Source of the DNA: Sphingomonas sp. HMP9
GTDB taxonomy: Bacteria > Pseudomonadota > Alphaproteobacteria > Sphingomonadales > Sphingomonadaceae
Reading direction: 5' to 3'
Length of the DNA: 64,000 bases
NCBI RefSeq assembly: GCF_013374115.1
Contig: NZ_AP022673.1
Span: 2,690,001-2,754,000, forward strand
Position 1 is the stretch's first letter. Every line of letters starts with the position of its first letter. The translations under genes and the position numbers were made by a program. Shown here one piece after another: positions 32,603-41,190 of this stretch. The notes beneath the pieces were generated by a model that saw only the letters and a list, made by a program, of their open reading frames with translations, was not told the origin of the DNA and did not search any database.

Positions 32603-34891
32603 GTGATTTCGAAGACGCTTCTGCTTGCCTCGGCCAGCGCGCTGCTGGCCGTCGCCGGGCCTGCCTTCGCGCAGACCGTATCCGACACCGTGCCCGCGCA
32701 AACCGCATCGGAGTCGAACGGCGAGATCGTCGTCTACGGCACCGGGAAAGTCCGCCAGGAACAGACGGTATCGCGCAAGGCGATCGAAATCCTTCCGCCG
32801 GGCAGTTCGCCCCTGAAGGCGGTTGCCCGCCTACCGGGCGTGGCACTCCAGAGCTCGGATCCGTTCGGCAGCTACGAGCTTGGCACGCGCCTCTCGGTAC
32901 GCGGCTTCAACCAGAGCCAGATGGGCTATACGCTCGACGGCGTCCCGCTCGGCGACATGTTCTACAACGGTCATAACGGGCTGCACGTCAGTCGCGCGAT
33001 CGCAGCCGAGAACATCGCCCGCGTCGACGTGTCGCAGGGCGCAGGGTCGCTCGGCATCGCCTCGACCAGCAATCTGGGCGGCAACCTCGAATTCGTCTCG
33101 CGCGCGCCGTCGCAGGTGGCCGGCGGCGAGGTCGCGCTGACCTATGGCATGTACGACACCGTGCATCTGTACGGCCGCCTCGACAGCGGGCAATTGTCGA
33201 CCGGCACGCGGCTGTCGGTCTCGGGCGTGATCCACGACGCAAGCAAGTGGAAGGGATATGGCAACCAGTCCGACACCAAGGTGAACGGCAAGATCGTCCA
33301 GACGCTCGGAGACGCGACGCTGACCGGCTGGCTCAACTACTCGCTCCACAAGGAGCGCAACTATGCCGATCTGTCGCCCGCGACGCTCGACCGGATCGGC
33401 TATGATCTCGACTTCCTGCGCCCCGACTATGCGACCGCCATCCTCCTGTCGCAGGTCAGCGCGAACCAGACCGCGGCGGCCGCCAAGCGCGCGCTGCCCT
33501 TCCCCACCGCCGGCGTCGTGTTCCCCACGCCGTACACCAACGTCAACGACACCTATTACGACAGCGGCGGCGTGCGGCGCGACTGGCTCGGCGCAGTGAC
33601 GCTGGACGTGCCGGTCGCCGACTGGCTCGATACGACCGCCACCTATTACCATCATTACGACAAGGGCAGCGGCGGCATCTATACGCCCGCGGTGTTCTCG
33701 CCCGACGGCTTCGCCTTGTCGGTGCGGACCACCGAATACGGGATCAAGCGCGACGGCGGCATCGCCAACGCGACCGCAAGGCTCGGTGATCACACGATCC
33801 AGCTCGGCTATTGGCACGAGGACAACCGCGCCAGCACGGACCGCAATTACTATGCGGCCAGCCTCACCAACCGTCCCGACGTCACCGATTTCCTCACCAA
33901 CCCGTTCCGCAGCGACTTCCTGACGGACCTGACGACGGTCACCAACCAGTATTTCGTCAGCGACAGCTGGAAGATCCTGGACGCGTTGACGATCGCCGGC
34001 GGGTTCAAGGGGACGCGCGTCGCCAATGGCATCACGACGACGTTCGGCACGCCGTTCATCAACGGCAGGATCGCCGCGAAAGACTGGTTCCAGCCGCAGG
34101 TCGGCGCGACCTACAAGCTCGGCCGCCAGGAGTTCTTCGCCAATTATGCCGAGAACATGCGCGCCTATATCAGCTCGTTCCGCGGCCCGTTCGGTACGAC
34201 GCAAGTCGGCTTCGAGGCGATCCGCGACACGCTGAAGCCCGAGACCTCGCGCACGATCGAGGGCGGTTGGCGGTTCGACCTCGGCAAGCTTCGCGGCGTG
34301 ATCGCGGGCTACGACGTCAAGTTCAAGAACCGCCTGCTCGCGGCGTTCAGTGGCGCGAACATCCTGGGGAACCCGAGCATTCTCCAGAACGTCGGTAGCG
34401 TGACGAGCCGCGGCGTGGAGATCGGCGCGACCTATCAGGTCGCCCGCCCGCTCGCGCTGATAGCGTCCTATTCGTACAATGACAGCACGTACGACGACGA
34501 CACCGTCAACGGCACCGCCTTCGTCGCGACCAGGGGCATCCGCACCGTCGACACGCCAGCGCACCTTGCCAAGGGCGAGATCAATTATGACGACGGCACG
34601 GTCTTCGGTAACGTCGCGGGCGCCTTCACCTCGCGGCGCAACGTCACCTACACCGGCGACGTGACGGTCAAGGGATACACGCTGTTCGATGCGGCGATCG
34701 GCTATCGCTTCCCGGTGACGAGTGCGCTCGCCGGCGTCGAGATCCAGGTCAACGCAGTGAACCTGACCGACCAGAAATACATCGCCGCGCTGGGATCGGG
34801 CCAGTTCTTCAATAGCGCGTCGTCGCTCAACAACACGATGCAGGCGGGGTCGCCGCGCCAGGTATTCGGGACGATCCGCCGCCGCTTTTGA
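32603..34891 (+). CDS. TonB-dependent outer-membrane receptor
   Basis: From GTG 32603 the product is 762 residues. The start was chosen because it opens a normal signal peptide (VISKTLLLASASALLAVAGPAFA); the frame is open 30 codons upstream. The plug (about 50-190) has RLPGVALQSSDPFGSYELGT and YTLDGVPLGDMFYN, then VDVSQGAGSLGIASTSNLGG. The barrel ends in QVFGTIRRRF with a C-terminal Phe. The ligand is unknown. It is divergent from phoD, and both may be phosphate-starvation genes, so a phosphorus compound such as phytate is possible but only inferred. Confidence 0.9.
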   Translation: MISKTLLLASASALLAVAGPAFAQTVSDTVPAQTASESNGEIVVYGTGKVRQEQTVSRKAIEILPPGSSPLKAVARLPGVALQSSDPFGSYELGTRLSVRGFNQSQMGYTLDGVPLGDMFYNGHNGLHVSRAIAAENIARVDVSQGAGSLGIASTSNLGGNLEFVSRAPSQVAGGEVALTYGMYDTVHLYGRLDSGQLSTGTRLSVSGVIHDASKWKGYGNQSDTKVNGKIVQTLGDATLTGWLNYSLHKERNYADLSPATLDRIGYDLDFLRPDYATAILLSQVSANQTAAAAKRALPFPTAGVVFPTPYTNVNDTYYDSGGVRRDWLGAVTLDVPVADWLDTTATYYHHYDKGSGGIYTPAVFSPDGFALSVRTTEYGIKRDGGIANATARLGDHTIQLGYWHEDNRASTDRNYYAASLTNRPDVTDFLTNPFRSDFLTDLTTVTNQYFVSDSWKILDALTIAGGFKGTRVANGITTTFGTPFINGRIAAKDWFQPQVGATYKLGRQEFFANYAENMRAYISSFRGPFGTTQVGFEAIRDTLKPETSRTIEGGWRFDLGKLRGVIAGYDVKFKNRLLAAFSGANILGNPSILQNVGSVTSRGVEIGATYQVARPLALIASYSYNDSTYDDDTVNGTAFVATRGIRTVDTPAHLAKGEINYDDGTVFGNVAGAFTSRRNVTYTGDVTVKGYTLFDAAIGYRFPVTSALAGVEIQVNAVNLTDQKYIAALGSGQFFNSASSLNNTMQAGSPRQVFGTIRRRF

Positions 34892-34970
34892 CGCGCAGGC
34901 ACGCGCACCACGGGACCGAGTCGCAAATGCCACTTGCGTTCGGTCCCGCCCGATCCTCGGCTCGAGACAC

Positions 34971-35002
34971 AAAAAAAGGGCGGCCCCGCAGGACCGCCCT
35001 TT
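34971..35002 (-). terminator. Rho-independent terminator of carD
   Basis: Reverse strand: AAAGGGCGG ... CCGCCCTTT (arms 35002-34994 and 34983-34975) with a 10-nt loop, then seven T residues ending at 34971. It lies 22 bp after the carD stop. The other strand has only a T-run of three after its stem. Confidence 0.88.
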
Positions 35003-35024
35003 CGTCTCGGCAGGGTCCGCGGCG

Positions 35025-35558
35025 TTACGCCGGCACCTTGTCCTTGTTGTAGATCGCGGCCGCAGCGCGGAGGATGTCGAGGATCTTCTCCTGCGCCTTG
35101 GGCTCGTCGAGCTCTTCCATCGCCGCCAGTTCGCGCGCGAGCCGGCTGGTCGCGCCTTCGAAGATCTGGCGCTCGGAATAGCTCTGCTCGGGCTGGTCGT
35201 CGGCACGGAACAGGTCGCGGACCACTTCGGCGATCGACACCAGGTCGCCCGAATTGATCTTCGCCTCATATTCCTGCGCACGGCGCGACCACATGGTGCG
35301 CTTGACCTTGGGCTTGCCCTTGAGCGTGTCCATCGCCTCGCGCATCGTCTTGTCGGACGACAGCTTGCGCATGCCGACGCTTTCGGCCTTGTTGGTCGGG
35401 ACACGGAGCGTCATGCGCTCCTTCTCGAACCGCAGGACGTAGAGTTCCAGTGTCATGCCGGCGATTTCCGAGCGCTGGAGCTCGATCACACGGCCGACCC
35501 CGTGCTTTGGATAAACGACGAAATCACCGACATCGAAGGACAGTGCCTTGGCAGCCAT
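35025..35558 (-). CDS. carD: CarD family transcriptional regulator
   Basis: A 177-residue CarD/CdnL protein. The N-terminal RNA-polymerase-interacting domain (about 1-65) has FDVGDFVVYPKHGVGRVIEL and TLRVPTNKAESVGMRKLS. The helical C-terminal domain (about 75-165) contains the conserved MWSRRAQEYEAKINSGDL. It binds the RNA polymerase beta subunit and stabilises open complexes, mainly at rRNA and growth promoters. The ATG at 35558 was chosen from the usual length; upstream the frame is Arg/Pro-rich. A clear terminator follows. It is preceded by 207 bp without genes, then fdxA. Confidence 0.94.
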   Translation of the reverse strand: MAAKALSFDVGDFVVYPKHGVGRVIELQRSEIAGMTLELYVLRFEKERMTLRVPTNKAESVGMRKLSSDKTMREAMDTLKGKPKVKRTMWSRRAQEYEAKINSGDLVSIAEVVRDLFRADDQPEQSYSERQIFEGATSRLARELAAMEELDEPKAQEKILDILRAAAAIYNKDKVPA

Positions 35559-35765
35559 TTGGGGCCTTTCCGGATCAGGCCTCCACGCGACGCCTCGACG
35601 AAGGACTCGTCGCTGCTGCATCGGGGGGAGGGATAGGTCTAACTCACGCCAGGCGCACGACTATCGTCATCACGCCCGTCACGGACGTGAGTAGCAGCTT
35701 TGCAACAAAATTACCAGCCGCACATGGGCCCCACGTGGCAGCCGGCTTGACCTATCCGGGATTGA

Positions 35766-36107
35766 TCAGTCGCCCGCGCCGGGTTCGGGCGAGAAAAACT
35801 TGTCGAACTTGCCCTCGACGCCCTTCATCGCATCCGCGTCCGGCGGCGTCTGGTTGTCGTTGCGCGTGACGTTGGGCCATTGCGCCGAGAAGGTCGTGTT
35901 CAACTCGAGCCACTGCTCCAGCCCGCTCTCGGTGTCGGGCAGGATCGCCTCGGCGGGGCATTCGGGCTCGCACACGCCGCAGTCGATGCACTCGCTGGGA
36001 TTGATCACCAGCATGTTCTCGCCCTCGTAGAAGCAGTCGACGGGGCACACTTCCACGCAGTCCATGTACTTGCAGCGGATGCAGGCATCGGTGACGACGT
36101 AGGTCAT
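35766..36107 (-). CDS. fdxA: Ferredoxin FdxA, 3Fe-4S/4Fe-4S
   Basis: A 113-residue FdxA. Cysteines 9, 17 and 21 ([15 protein letters not shown]) and a second cluster in [13 protein letters not shown] give one 3Fe-4S and one 4Fe-4S cluster. The long C-terminal extension [16 protein letters not shown] is typical of alphaproteobacterial FdxA. It carries electrons, for instance to iron-sulfur enzymes. AGGAG lies 8-9 nt upstream of the ATG. In the same strand cluster as carD and the S4/helicase genes. Confidence 0.95.
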   Translation of the reverse strand: MTYVVTDACIRCKYMDCVEVCPVDCFYEGENMLVINPSECIDCGVCEPECPAEAILPDTESGLEQWLELNTTFSAQWPNVTRNDNQTPPDADAMKGVEGKFDKFFSPEPGAGD

Positions 36108-36250
36108 TGCAGAACTCCTGGGCCGGATTCCTTTCCGGCGACGAACGCGCCAGCGACTATGCGCGCAGGTCGGTCGCGTCAATCATAGCAAGCCTTCTGC
36201 GAGACGTTATCAGGGTTTGCCGGTCACGATTCCCCCCGCCCAAGCCACGC

Positions 36251-36333
36251 CGTCATCCTGACGGAAGTCAGGATCCAGAGTTACGAGACGCCGTCCTTTG
36301 GTATCCTGGGTCCTGACTTTCGTCAGGATGACG
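36251..36333. repeat. Bipartite palindromic repeat (GTCATCCTGA type)
   Basis: CGTCATCCTGACGGAAGTCAGGATCCAGA at the left and a matching CCTGACTTTCGTCAGGATGACG at the right. The arms are the same as the perfect hairpin at 14042-14081. It lies between the fdxA and S4 genes, both on the reverse strand. Confidence 0.85.
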
Positions 36334-36388
36334 GGGGTGCTGTTGCGACGTCACCCGCTTCGACGATCGCGTATGTCGGAAATTCAGC

Positions 36389-36682
36389 TCACTCGGAAGC
36401 CGGATCGCGCACCGTCCCAACAGGCGTGCTGCCGGCAATCAGATCCTGATAGCATCCGTGCGCCTCGGGCGCGGGCCCACGCCGCACCGGCAACGCTTCG
36501 ACCCGGATCACCCGGACCTGATCATCCGCCGCAAACGTCAGCACGTTGCCGACCCGCACCGGGCAATGCGCGCGGTCGATCGGGCGGCCGTCGATGCGGA
36601 GGCGCCCCTTCTCGGCGATCGCCTGCGCGGCGCTGCGCGTCTTGGCGAGCCGCACGAACCACAGGAACCGATCGATCCGCAT
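36389..36682 (-). CDS. S4-domain RNA-binding protein (Hsp15-like)
   Basis: A 97-residue protein starting MRIDRFLWFVRLAKTRSAAQ with an S4 fold, residues 1-60, including KGRLRIDGRPIDRAH and RVGNVLTFAADD. Hsp15 binds 50S subunits stuck on peptidyl-tRNA in heat-shocked E. coli; this is a family-based guess. The ATG at 36682 has GAAGG 4 nt upstream and lies 7 nt after the helicase stop. Another ATG, at 36697, would overlap the helicase gene by 8 nt. Probably co-transcribed with the helicase. Confidence 0.85.
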   Translation of the reverse strand: MRIDRFLWFVRLAKTRSAAQAIAEKGRLRIDGRPIDRAHCPVRVGNVLTFAADDQVRVIRVEALPVRRGPAPEAHGCYQDLIAGSTPVGTVRDPASE

Positions 36683-36689
36683 CGCGCCT

Positions 36690-39182
36690 TCAACCATGGC
36701 GAACCAGTGCGGCAAGCCCGGCAAAGGCATTCTGCCGCGACGGATCGACCGGCGTCGGCAGCGCGGGGCGCGCAGGCGGACGACCACGCCATACCCAGCG
36801 CGGCGCATCGCCTGCCAGCGCCTTGAATCCGAGTTCGACCATCAACCGCTCCAACGCCGCAGGATCGACACCGATCGAGGTGGCCAGCGCGGGGTCGGGC
36901 GCAAACGGCGTACGCCCCTGCCGCGAGTCGTGCGCGGCCCGTGCGATGCGCTCGATCAGATCGACGCGAACCGCCTGAAGCCCGAGCGGGCGGAACCCGG
37001 CCTCCAGCACCGCACCCTCGCTGCCACGCGCCAGCACCGTGGCGCCATCGCGCGGGGCGGTGATCGTCGCACCGCGCACCGCCGCGAGGATACGCCGCCA
37101 GCGCGCCGACTCGGGCTTGAGCAACCGCGCATCGAACAGGTCGAGCGCGCCGACCGTGATGCCGATCTTGCGCAACCGCTTGCGCTCCTCGGGATCGATC
37201 GCGTCGAGCGCGAGCCGCATCGGTAGCCGCGGCAGGATCCCGCCGGCGTCCTCGATCGCACTGGCGACCGCGCGCAACGCCGGCGTGGCGTTCGGATCGC
37301 GACTCAGTTCGGCGAGGTGGACCAGCACCGTAATCCGCCGCTTGAGCATCGCGCCGAGCCAGAGCGACAGCCGCGCCTCGATCCGATCGCGCGCCGCCTT
37401 GTCGAGACAGTCGAGCGCGCGGTCGAGGATCAGCTTGGGCCGCGCGAACGACGGCCCTGCACCAAGCTTGGCGACCGGGTGCCCCGCCCAGATGATCTGC
37501 GCGGCATCGTCGAGCGCGATGTCGCCATCCGCCGCATCGACCAGCGACTGCCCGCGCCGCGACCGCTCGCCGGTCAGCCGCTTTTCCGCCGCCGCGAGCA
37601 ACAACCTTTTGTCGCTCGCCCGTGCATCCGCCGCCACCGTAAACCGGAACCCGTCGAGACGGCCGATCGGATGATCCTCGACCATCACCTCGCCCTCGGG
37701 GCCGATCACCACCGGCAGCGCGCCGGCATCGGCACCGATCTGGCGCATCAGCGCGGTCGTGCGCTTGTCGACGAACCGCTGCGTCAGGCTCGCATGCAGC
37801 GCGTCCGACAGCCGCTCCTCCAGCGCCGTCGTCCGCGCCGCCCACAAGGTCGGCTCGGCCAGCCAGTCGGCGCGCTGTGCGATATACGCCCAGATCCGCG
37901 TCGCCGCGATCCGCCCGGCGATCACCGGCACGTCCCCTGCCACGGTATCGAGCCGCGCGATCTCGTCCGCGAACCACTGGTGCGGGATATGCCCCCGCCC
38001 CTCGCTCAGATGCCCGAACACCCGCGATACGAACCGCGCATGCGGATCGAGCCCGACTTTCCGGAAATCGGGCAAGCCGCACGCCGCCCACAATCGCGCG
38101 ACCATCGCCGGATGCCGCGTCCGCTCGCGCACCCACCCCTCTTCAGCCAGCCGCTTCAACACGCCCAGATCGAGCGCCTGAGGCGCGGCGCGCAGCACAC
38201 CGGCTGGGGGCCGCGCCTCAAGGCTCGCGACCAGCGCATCGATGCTGGAGAAATCCGGCTCGCCCTGCCGCCAATAGAGATTTTCGAGCCGCGGAAACCG
38301 GTGCTCCTCGATCGCCAGCACTTCCTCGGGCAGGAACGCGCCGGGGCCGTCGTCCGACAGCGCACCGAACGTGCCGTCGCGCTGATGCCGGCCCGCGCGC
38401 CCTGCGATCTGGGCCATCTCCGCCACCGTCAGCCGACGCTGGCGCTTGCCGTCGAACTTGTTGAGGCTGGCGAACGCGACATGCGCGACGTCCATGTTGA
38501 GCCCCATGCCGATCGCGTCGGTGGCGACCAGATAGTCGACCTCGCCCGCCTGGAACATCGCGACCTGCGCGTTACGCGTCCGCGGCGACAGCGCGCCCAT
38601 CACCACGGCCGCACCGCCCCGCAGGCGCCGCAACATCTCGGCGACCGCGTAGACTTCCTCCGCTGAGAAGGCGACGATCGCCGAGCGCTTGGGCAACCGG
38701 CTGATCTTCTTCGCGCCCGCATAGGTCAGCGTCGAGAAGCGCGGCCGATTGACGATCTCCGCGCCGGGAACGAGCTTCTTGATCATCGGCCGCAGCGCTT
38801 CGGAGCCGAGGATCATGGTCTCCTCCCGCCCCCGCGCGCGCATCAGGCGATCGGTAAAGACATGCCCGCGCTCGGGATCCGCCCCCAGTTGCGTCTCGTC
38901 CAGCCCGACGAACGCGACGTCGCGATCGGGCATCGACTCGGCGGTACACAGGAACCAGCGTGCGTCGGCCGGTACGATCTTCTCTTCGCCGGTGACCAAT
39001 GCGACCCGGTTCGCGCCCTTGATCGCGACCACGCGGTCATAGACCTCGCGCGCGAGCAGACGCAGCGGAAAGCCGATCATGCCACTGGAATGCGCGCACA
39101 TCCGCTCGATCGCGAGGTGCGTCTTGCCCGTGTTGGTCGGGCCGAGAACCGCGGTCACGCCAGCGGAGACATCGTCGCTCAT
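36690..39182 (-). CDS. SUV3-like superfamily 2 RNA helicase
   Basis: About 830 residues. Walker A is LGPTNTGKTHLAIERM, motif II is FVGLDETQLG (DExH-like variant) and a helicase C domain includes VATDAIGMGLNMD and AQIAGRAGRHQRDGTFG (motif VI). This is the SUV3 arrangement of mitochondrial/alphaproteobacterial RNA helicases, used with exoribonucleases in RNA turnover. The C-terminus (about 550 to the end) is helical without motifs I know. The ATG at 39182 was preferred; two in-frame ATGs lie up to 36 nt upstream, none with a good Shine-Dalgarno. The S4 gene follows closely. Confidence 0.92.
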   Translation of the reverse strand: MSDDVSAGVTAVLGPTNTGKTHLAIERMCAHSSGMIGFPLRLLAREVYDRVVAIKGANRVALVTGEEKIVPADARWFLCTAESMPDRDVAFVGLDETQLGADPERGHVFTDRLMRARGREETMILGSEALRPMIKKLVPGAEIVNRPRFSTLTYAGAKKISRLPKRSAIVAFSAEEVYAVAEMLRRLRGGAAVVMGALSPRTRNAQVAMFQAGEVDYLVATDAIGMGLNMDVAHVAFASLNKFDGKRQRRLTVAEMAQIAGRAGRHQRDGTFGALSDDGPGAFLPEEVLAIEEHRFPRLENLYWRQGEPDFSSIDALVASLEARPPAGVLRAAPQALDLGVLKRLAEEGWVRERTRHPAMVARLWAACGLPDFRKVGLDPHARFVSRVFGHLSEGRGHIPHQWFADEIARLDTVAGDVPVIAGRIAATRIWAYIAQRADWLAEPTLWAARTTALEERLSDALHASLTQRFVDKRTTALMRQIGADAGALPVVIGPEGEVMVEDHPIGRLDGFRFTVAADARASDKRLLLAAAEKRLTGERSRRGQSLVDAADGDIALDDAAQIIWAGHPVAKLGAGPSFARPKLILDRALDCLDKAARDRIEARLSLWLGAMLKRRITVLVHLAELSRDPNATPALRAVASAIEDAGGILPRLPMRLALDAIDPEERKRLRKIGITVGALDLFDARLLKPESARWRRILAAVRGATITAPRDGATVLARGSEGAVLEAGFRPLGLQAVRVDLIERIARAAHDSRQGRTPFAPDPALATSIGVDPAALERLMVELGFKALAGDAPRWVWRGRPPARPALPTPVDPSRQNAFAGLAALVRHG

Positions 39183-39459
39183 GGCCGACAACATCGGGGG
39201 TAAAGCGGGCGTGTGCAATGACCTGTGCGGAATTGCGGGGTTTAGGTGAGGCGAATTGCCTCTCCCTCCCTTAATTGCTGAACCCGGGAACAGAAGACGC
39301 GTGCGCCGAAATCTGACACCATCCGGCGAAGGCCGAGCGGGTCTGTAGGATCAGGCGCCCGCAGCCGGAGCACGCCCCGTCGCCGCCAAGCCCCGCAAGC
39401 GCCCCGGTTAATTTGACTTTAGTAAGTCGTCGCCACAACCGTCGCTTGGCGCCGAGGAC

Positions 39460-40992
39460 ATGCCGGCGCACGAGGTTTTGGACGCGATTTCGGGGCGGGC
39501 ACGCGTGTATTTGCAGAAGGATCAGGCGCTGGATCTGGCAGGCGGCGCCGCCCGAGGGTTTGGCCGTGCGCGCGATCGTCAGCACGATATCGTATCGAAA
39601 CTTGCCGCGCCCCGGATCGACTGGGTTCCCGATCTCGGCGCACGGATCGGCAGTCGCGACTGGTGGCGCGGGCTCGCGACCTGCACGGCATTGTGCGCGG
39701 CGACCGTCACGCTCGCGCCGGGGTTCACGCCGCTGGTCGGCGCGGTGCCGTCGCCGCTCGCCGGCGCGGAGTGGGAGGAAATGCGGGCGCAGGGCATCGC
39801 GCCGCTCGGCCAGGGCGCGACCACCGGGCGGCGAATGGCGGCGAACGATCTCGTCGCGCCGCTCGCCAATGCCCCGGAAAGGCCGACGCTCGAACTCTCC
39901 GCGACACTTGGCCAGGGCGATGCGTTCGACCGGGCGCTGATCCGCGCGGGCGTCGGTCGGGGCGATGCGGAGGCCGCCGCCGCGTTGGTCGCGCAGTCGG
40001 TCGATCCGATAACCATCCCGGCCGGCACGCGGATCGCGCTGACGCTCGGACGCCGGCCGGACCGCACGGTCGCGCGGCCGCTGGAGCATCTGAATTTCCG
40101 CGCACGGTTCGATCTTGCGCTTTCGCTCGCGCGCGGTGCGGGCGGGCTGACCGTCAACCGCGCGCCGATCGCGGTCGATTCGACGCCGCTCCGTATCCAG
40201 GGCCTGGTCGGATCCAGCCTGTACCGATCCGCGCGCGCCGCCGGTGTGCCCGGAAAGGCGGTGGAGTCGTTCCTTAAGGCGATCTCGACGCGGCTTTCGA
40301 TCGGCCGCGACGTGACCGCGGCGGACAGCTTCGACGTGATCGTCGAACGCGAGCGTGCCGCGACCGGCGAGACCAGGATCGGCGACCTGCTGTTCGCCGG
40401 GATCGACCAGGGCCGGCGCAAGGTTCAGCTCGTCCGGTTCGCTCCCGATGAGGCGAACGTCGACGCCGACGACGAATCGAGCCGCGGCGGATGGTTCGAT
40501 GCGAACGGCCAGACCGAACGCCGCGCCGTCTCGGGCATGCCGGTGGCCGGCCGGATCACGTCGAACTACGGCATGCGCTACCATCCGTTGCTGGGCTTCA
40601 CGCGGATGCACAAGGGGCTCGATATCGGCGCACCCTATGGCTCGCCGATCCATGCAATGACCGACGGGATCGTCACCTTCGCCGGCCGCACCGGCGGATA
40701 CGGCAATTTCGTCAAACTGTTGCACGGTGGCGGGATGGCCAGCGGCTACGGCCATATGAGCCGGATCGCGGTATCGTCCGGCACCCGCGTCCAGCAGGGC
40801 CAGGTGATCGGCTATGTCGGCTCGACCGGCATGTCGACCGGCCCGCATCTGCACTGGGAGGTGTGGAAGAACGGTGCCGCGATCAACCCACGCGCGGTGT
40901 CGTTCGCCAGCGTCGCTATACTGTCCGGTGCGAAGCTGCGGGCGTTCAAGGCGAAGGTCGCCCAGTTGCTGGCCGTGAAGGTGGGCGGGTAG
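39460..40992 (+). CDS. M23 family metallopeptidase (cell-wall endopeptidase)
   Basis: A 510-residue protein with a probable membrane anchor near residues 70-90 (WWRGLATCTALCAATVTLAPGF). The periplasmic part has a LysM-less helical region, then the M23 domain from about residue 355. Zinc ligands are in MRYHPLLGFTRMHKGLDIGAP (His, Asp) and HLHWEVWKNGAAINP (HxH), with SGYGHMSRI between. It should cut peptidoglycan cross-bridges. The catalytic residues are intact. The call as an anchored murein hydrolase is by family. The 277 bp before it contain no gene. Confidence 0.9.
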   Translation: MPAHEVLDAISGRARVYLQKDQALDLAGGAARGFGRARDRQHDIVSKLAAPRIDWVPDLGARIGSRDWWRGLATCTALCAATVTLAPGFTPLVGAVPSPLAGAEWEEMRAQGIAPLGQGATTGRRMAANDLVAPLANAPERPTLELSATLGQGDAFDRALIRAGVGRGDAEAAAALVAQSVDPITIPAGTRIALTLGRRPDRTVARPLEHLNFRARFDLALSLARGAGGLTVNRAPIAVDSTPLRIQGLVGSSLYRSARAAGVPGKAVESFLKAISTRLSIGRDVTAADSFDVIVERERAATGETRIGDLLFAGIDQGRRKVQLVRFAPDEANVDADDESSRGGWFDANGQTERRAVSGMPVAGRITSNYGMRYHPLLGFTRMHKGLDIGAPYGSPIHAMTDGIVTFAGRTGGYGNFVKLLHGGGMASGYGHMSRIAVSSGTRVQQGQVIGYVGSTGMSTGPHLHWEVWKNGAAINPRAVSFASVAILSGAKLRAFKAKVAQLLAVKVGG

Positions 40993-41190
40993 CGGATCGT
41001 TCCCCATGACGCGGTGACCCAGCCGCACCATGGGACGCTCGATATGAGACGGCCCCAACGCCGTAGCCATGCTGCCAGAAGCCGGTCTGCCTGCCCGACC
41101 TTCGACGCCGATCGCGCCATCGCGGACGACCGTAGGGGCAATGTCTCAGGCAGGGCAAACCGACGTGGCGACGGTAGCCCCGCGCCGCCG

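Noticed and set aside
32831..35404. An 857-codon reverse-strand frame
   Set aside because: It is the shadow of the TonB receptor, and its start lies within carD in another frame.
36538..38136. A 532-codon reverse frame inside the helicase gene
   Set aside because: It runs in another frame of the same strand as the SUV3-like helicase and is Arg/Gly/Ala noise; the helicase frame carries the motifs.
39219..39459. Promoter or small RNA before the M23 gene
   Set aside because: No clear promoter, hairpin or conserved element was recognised; nothing can be supported.
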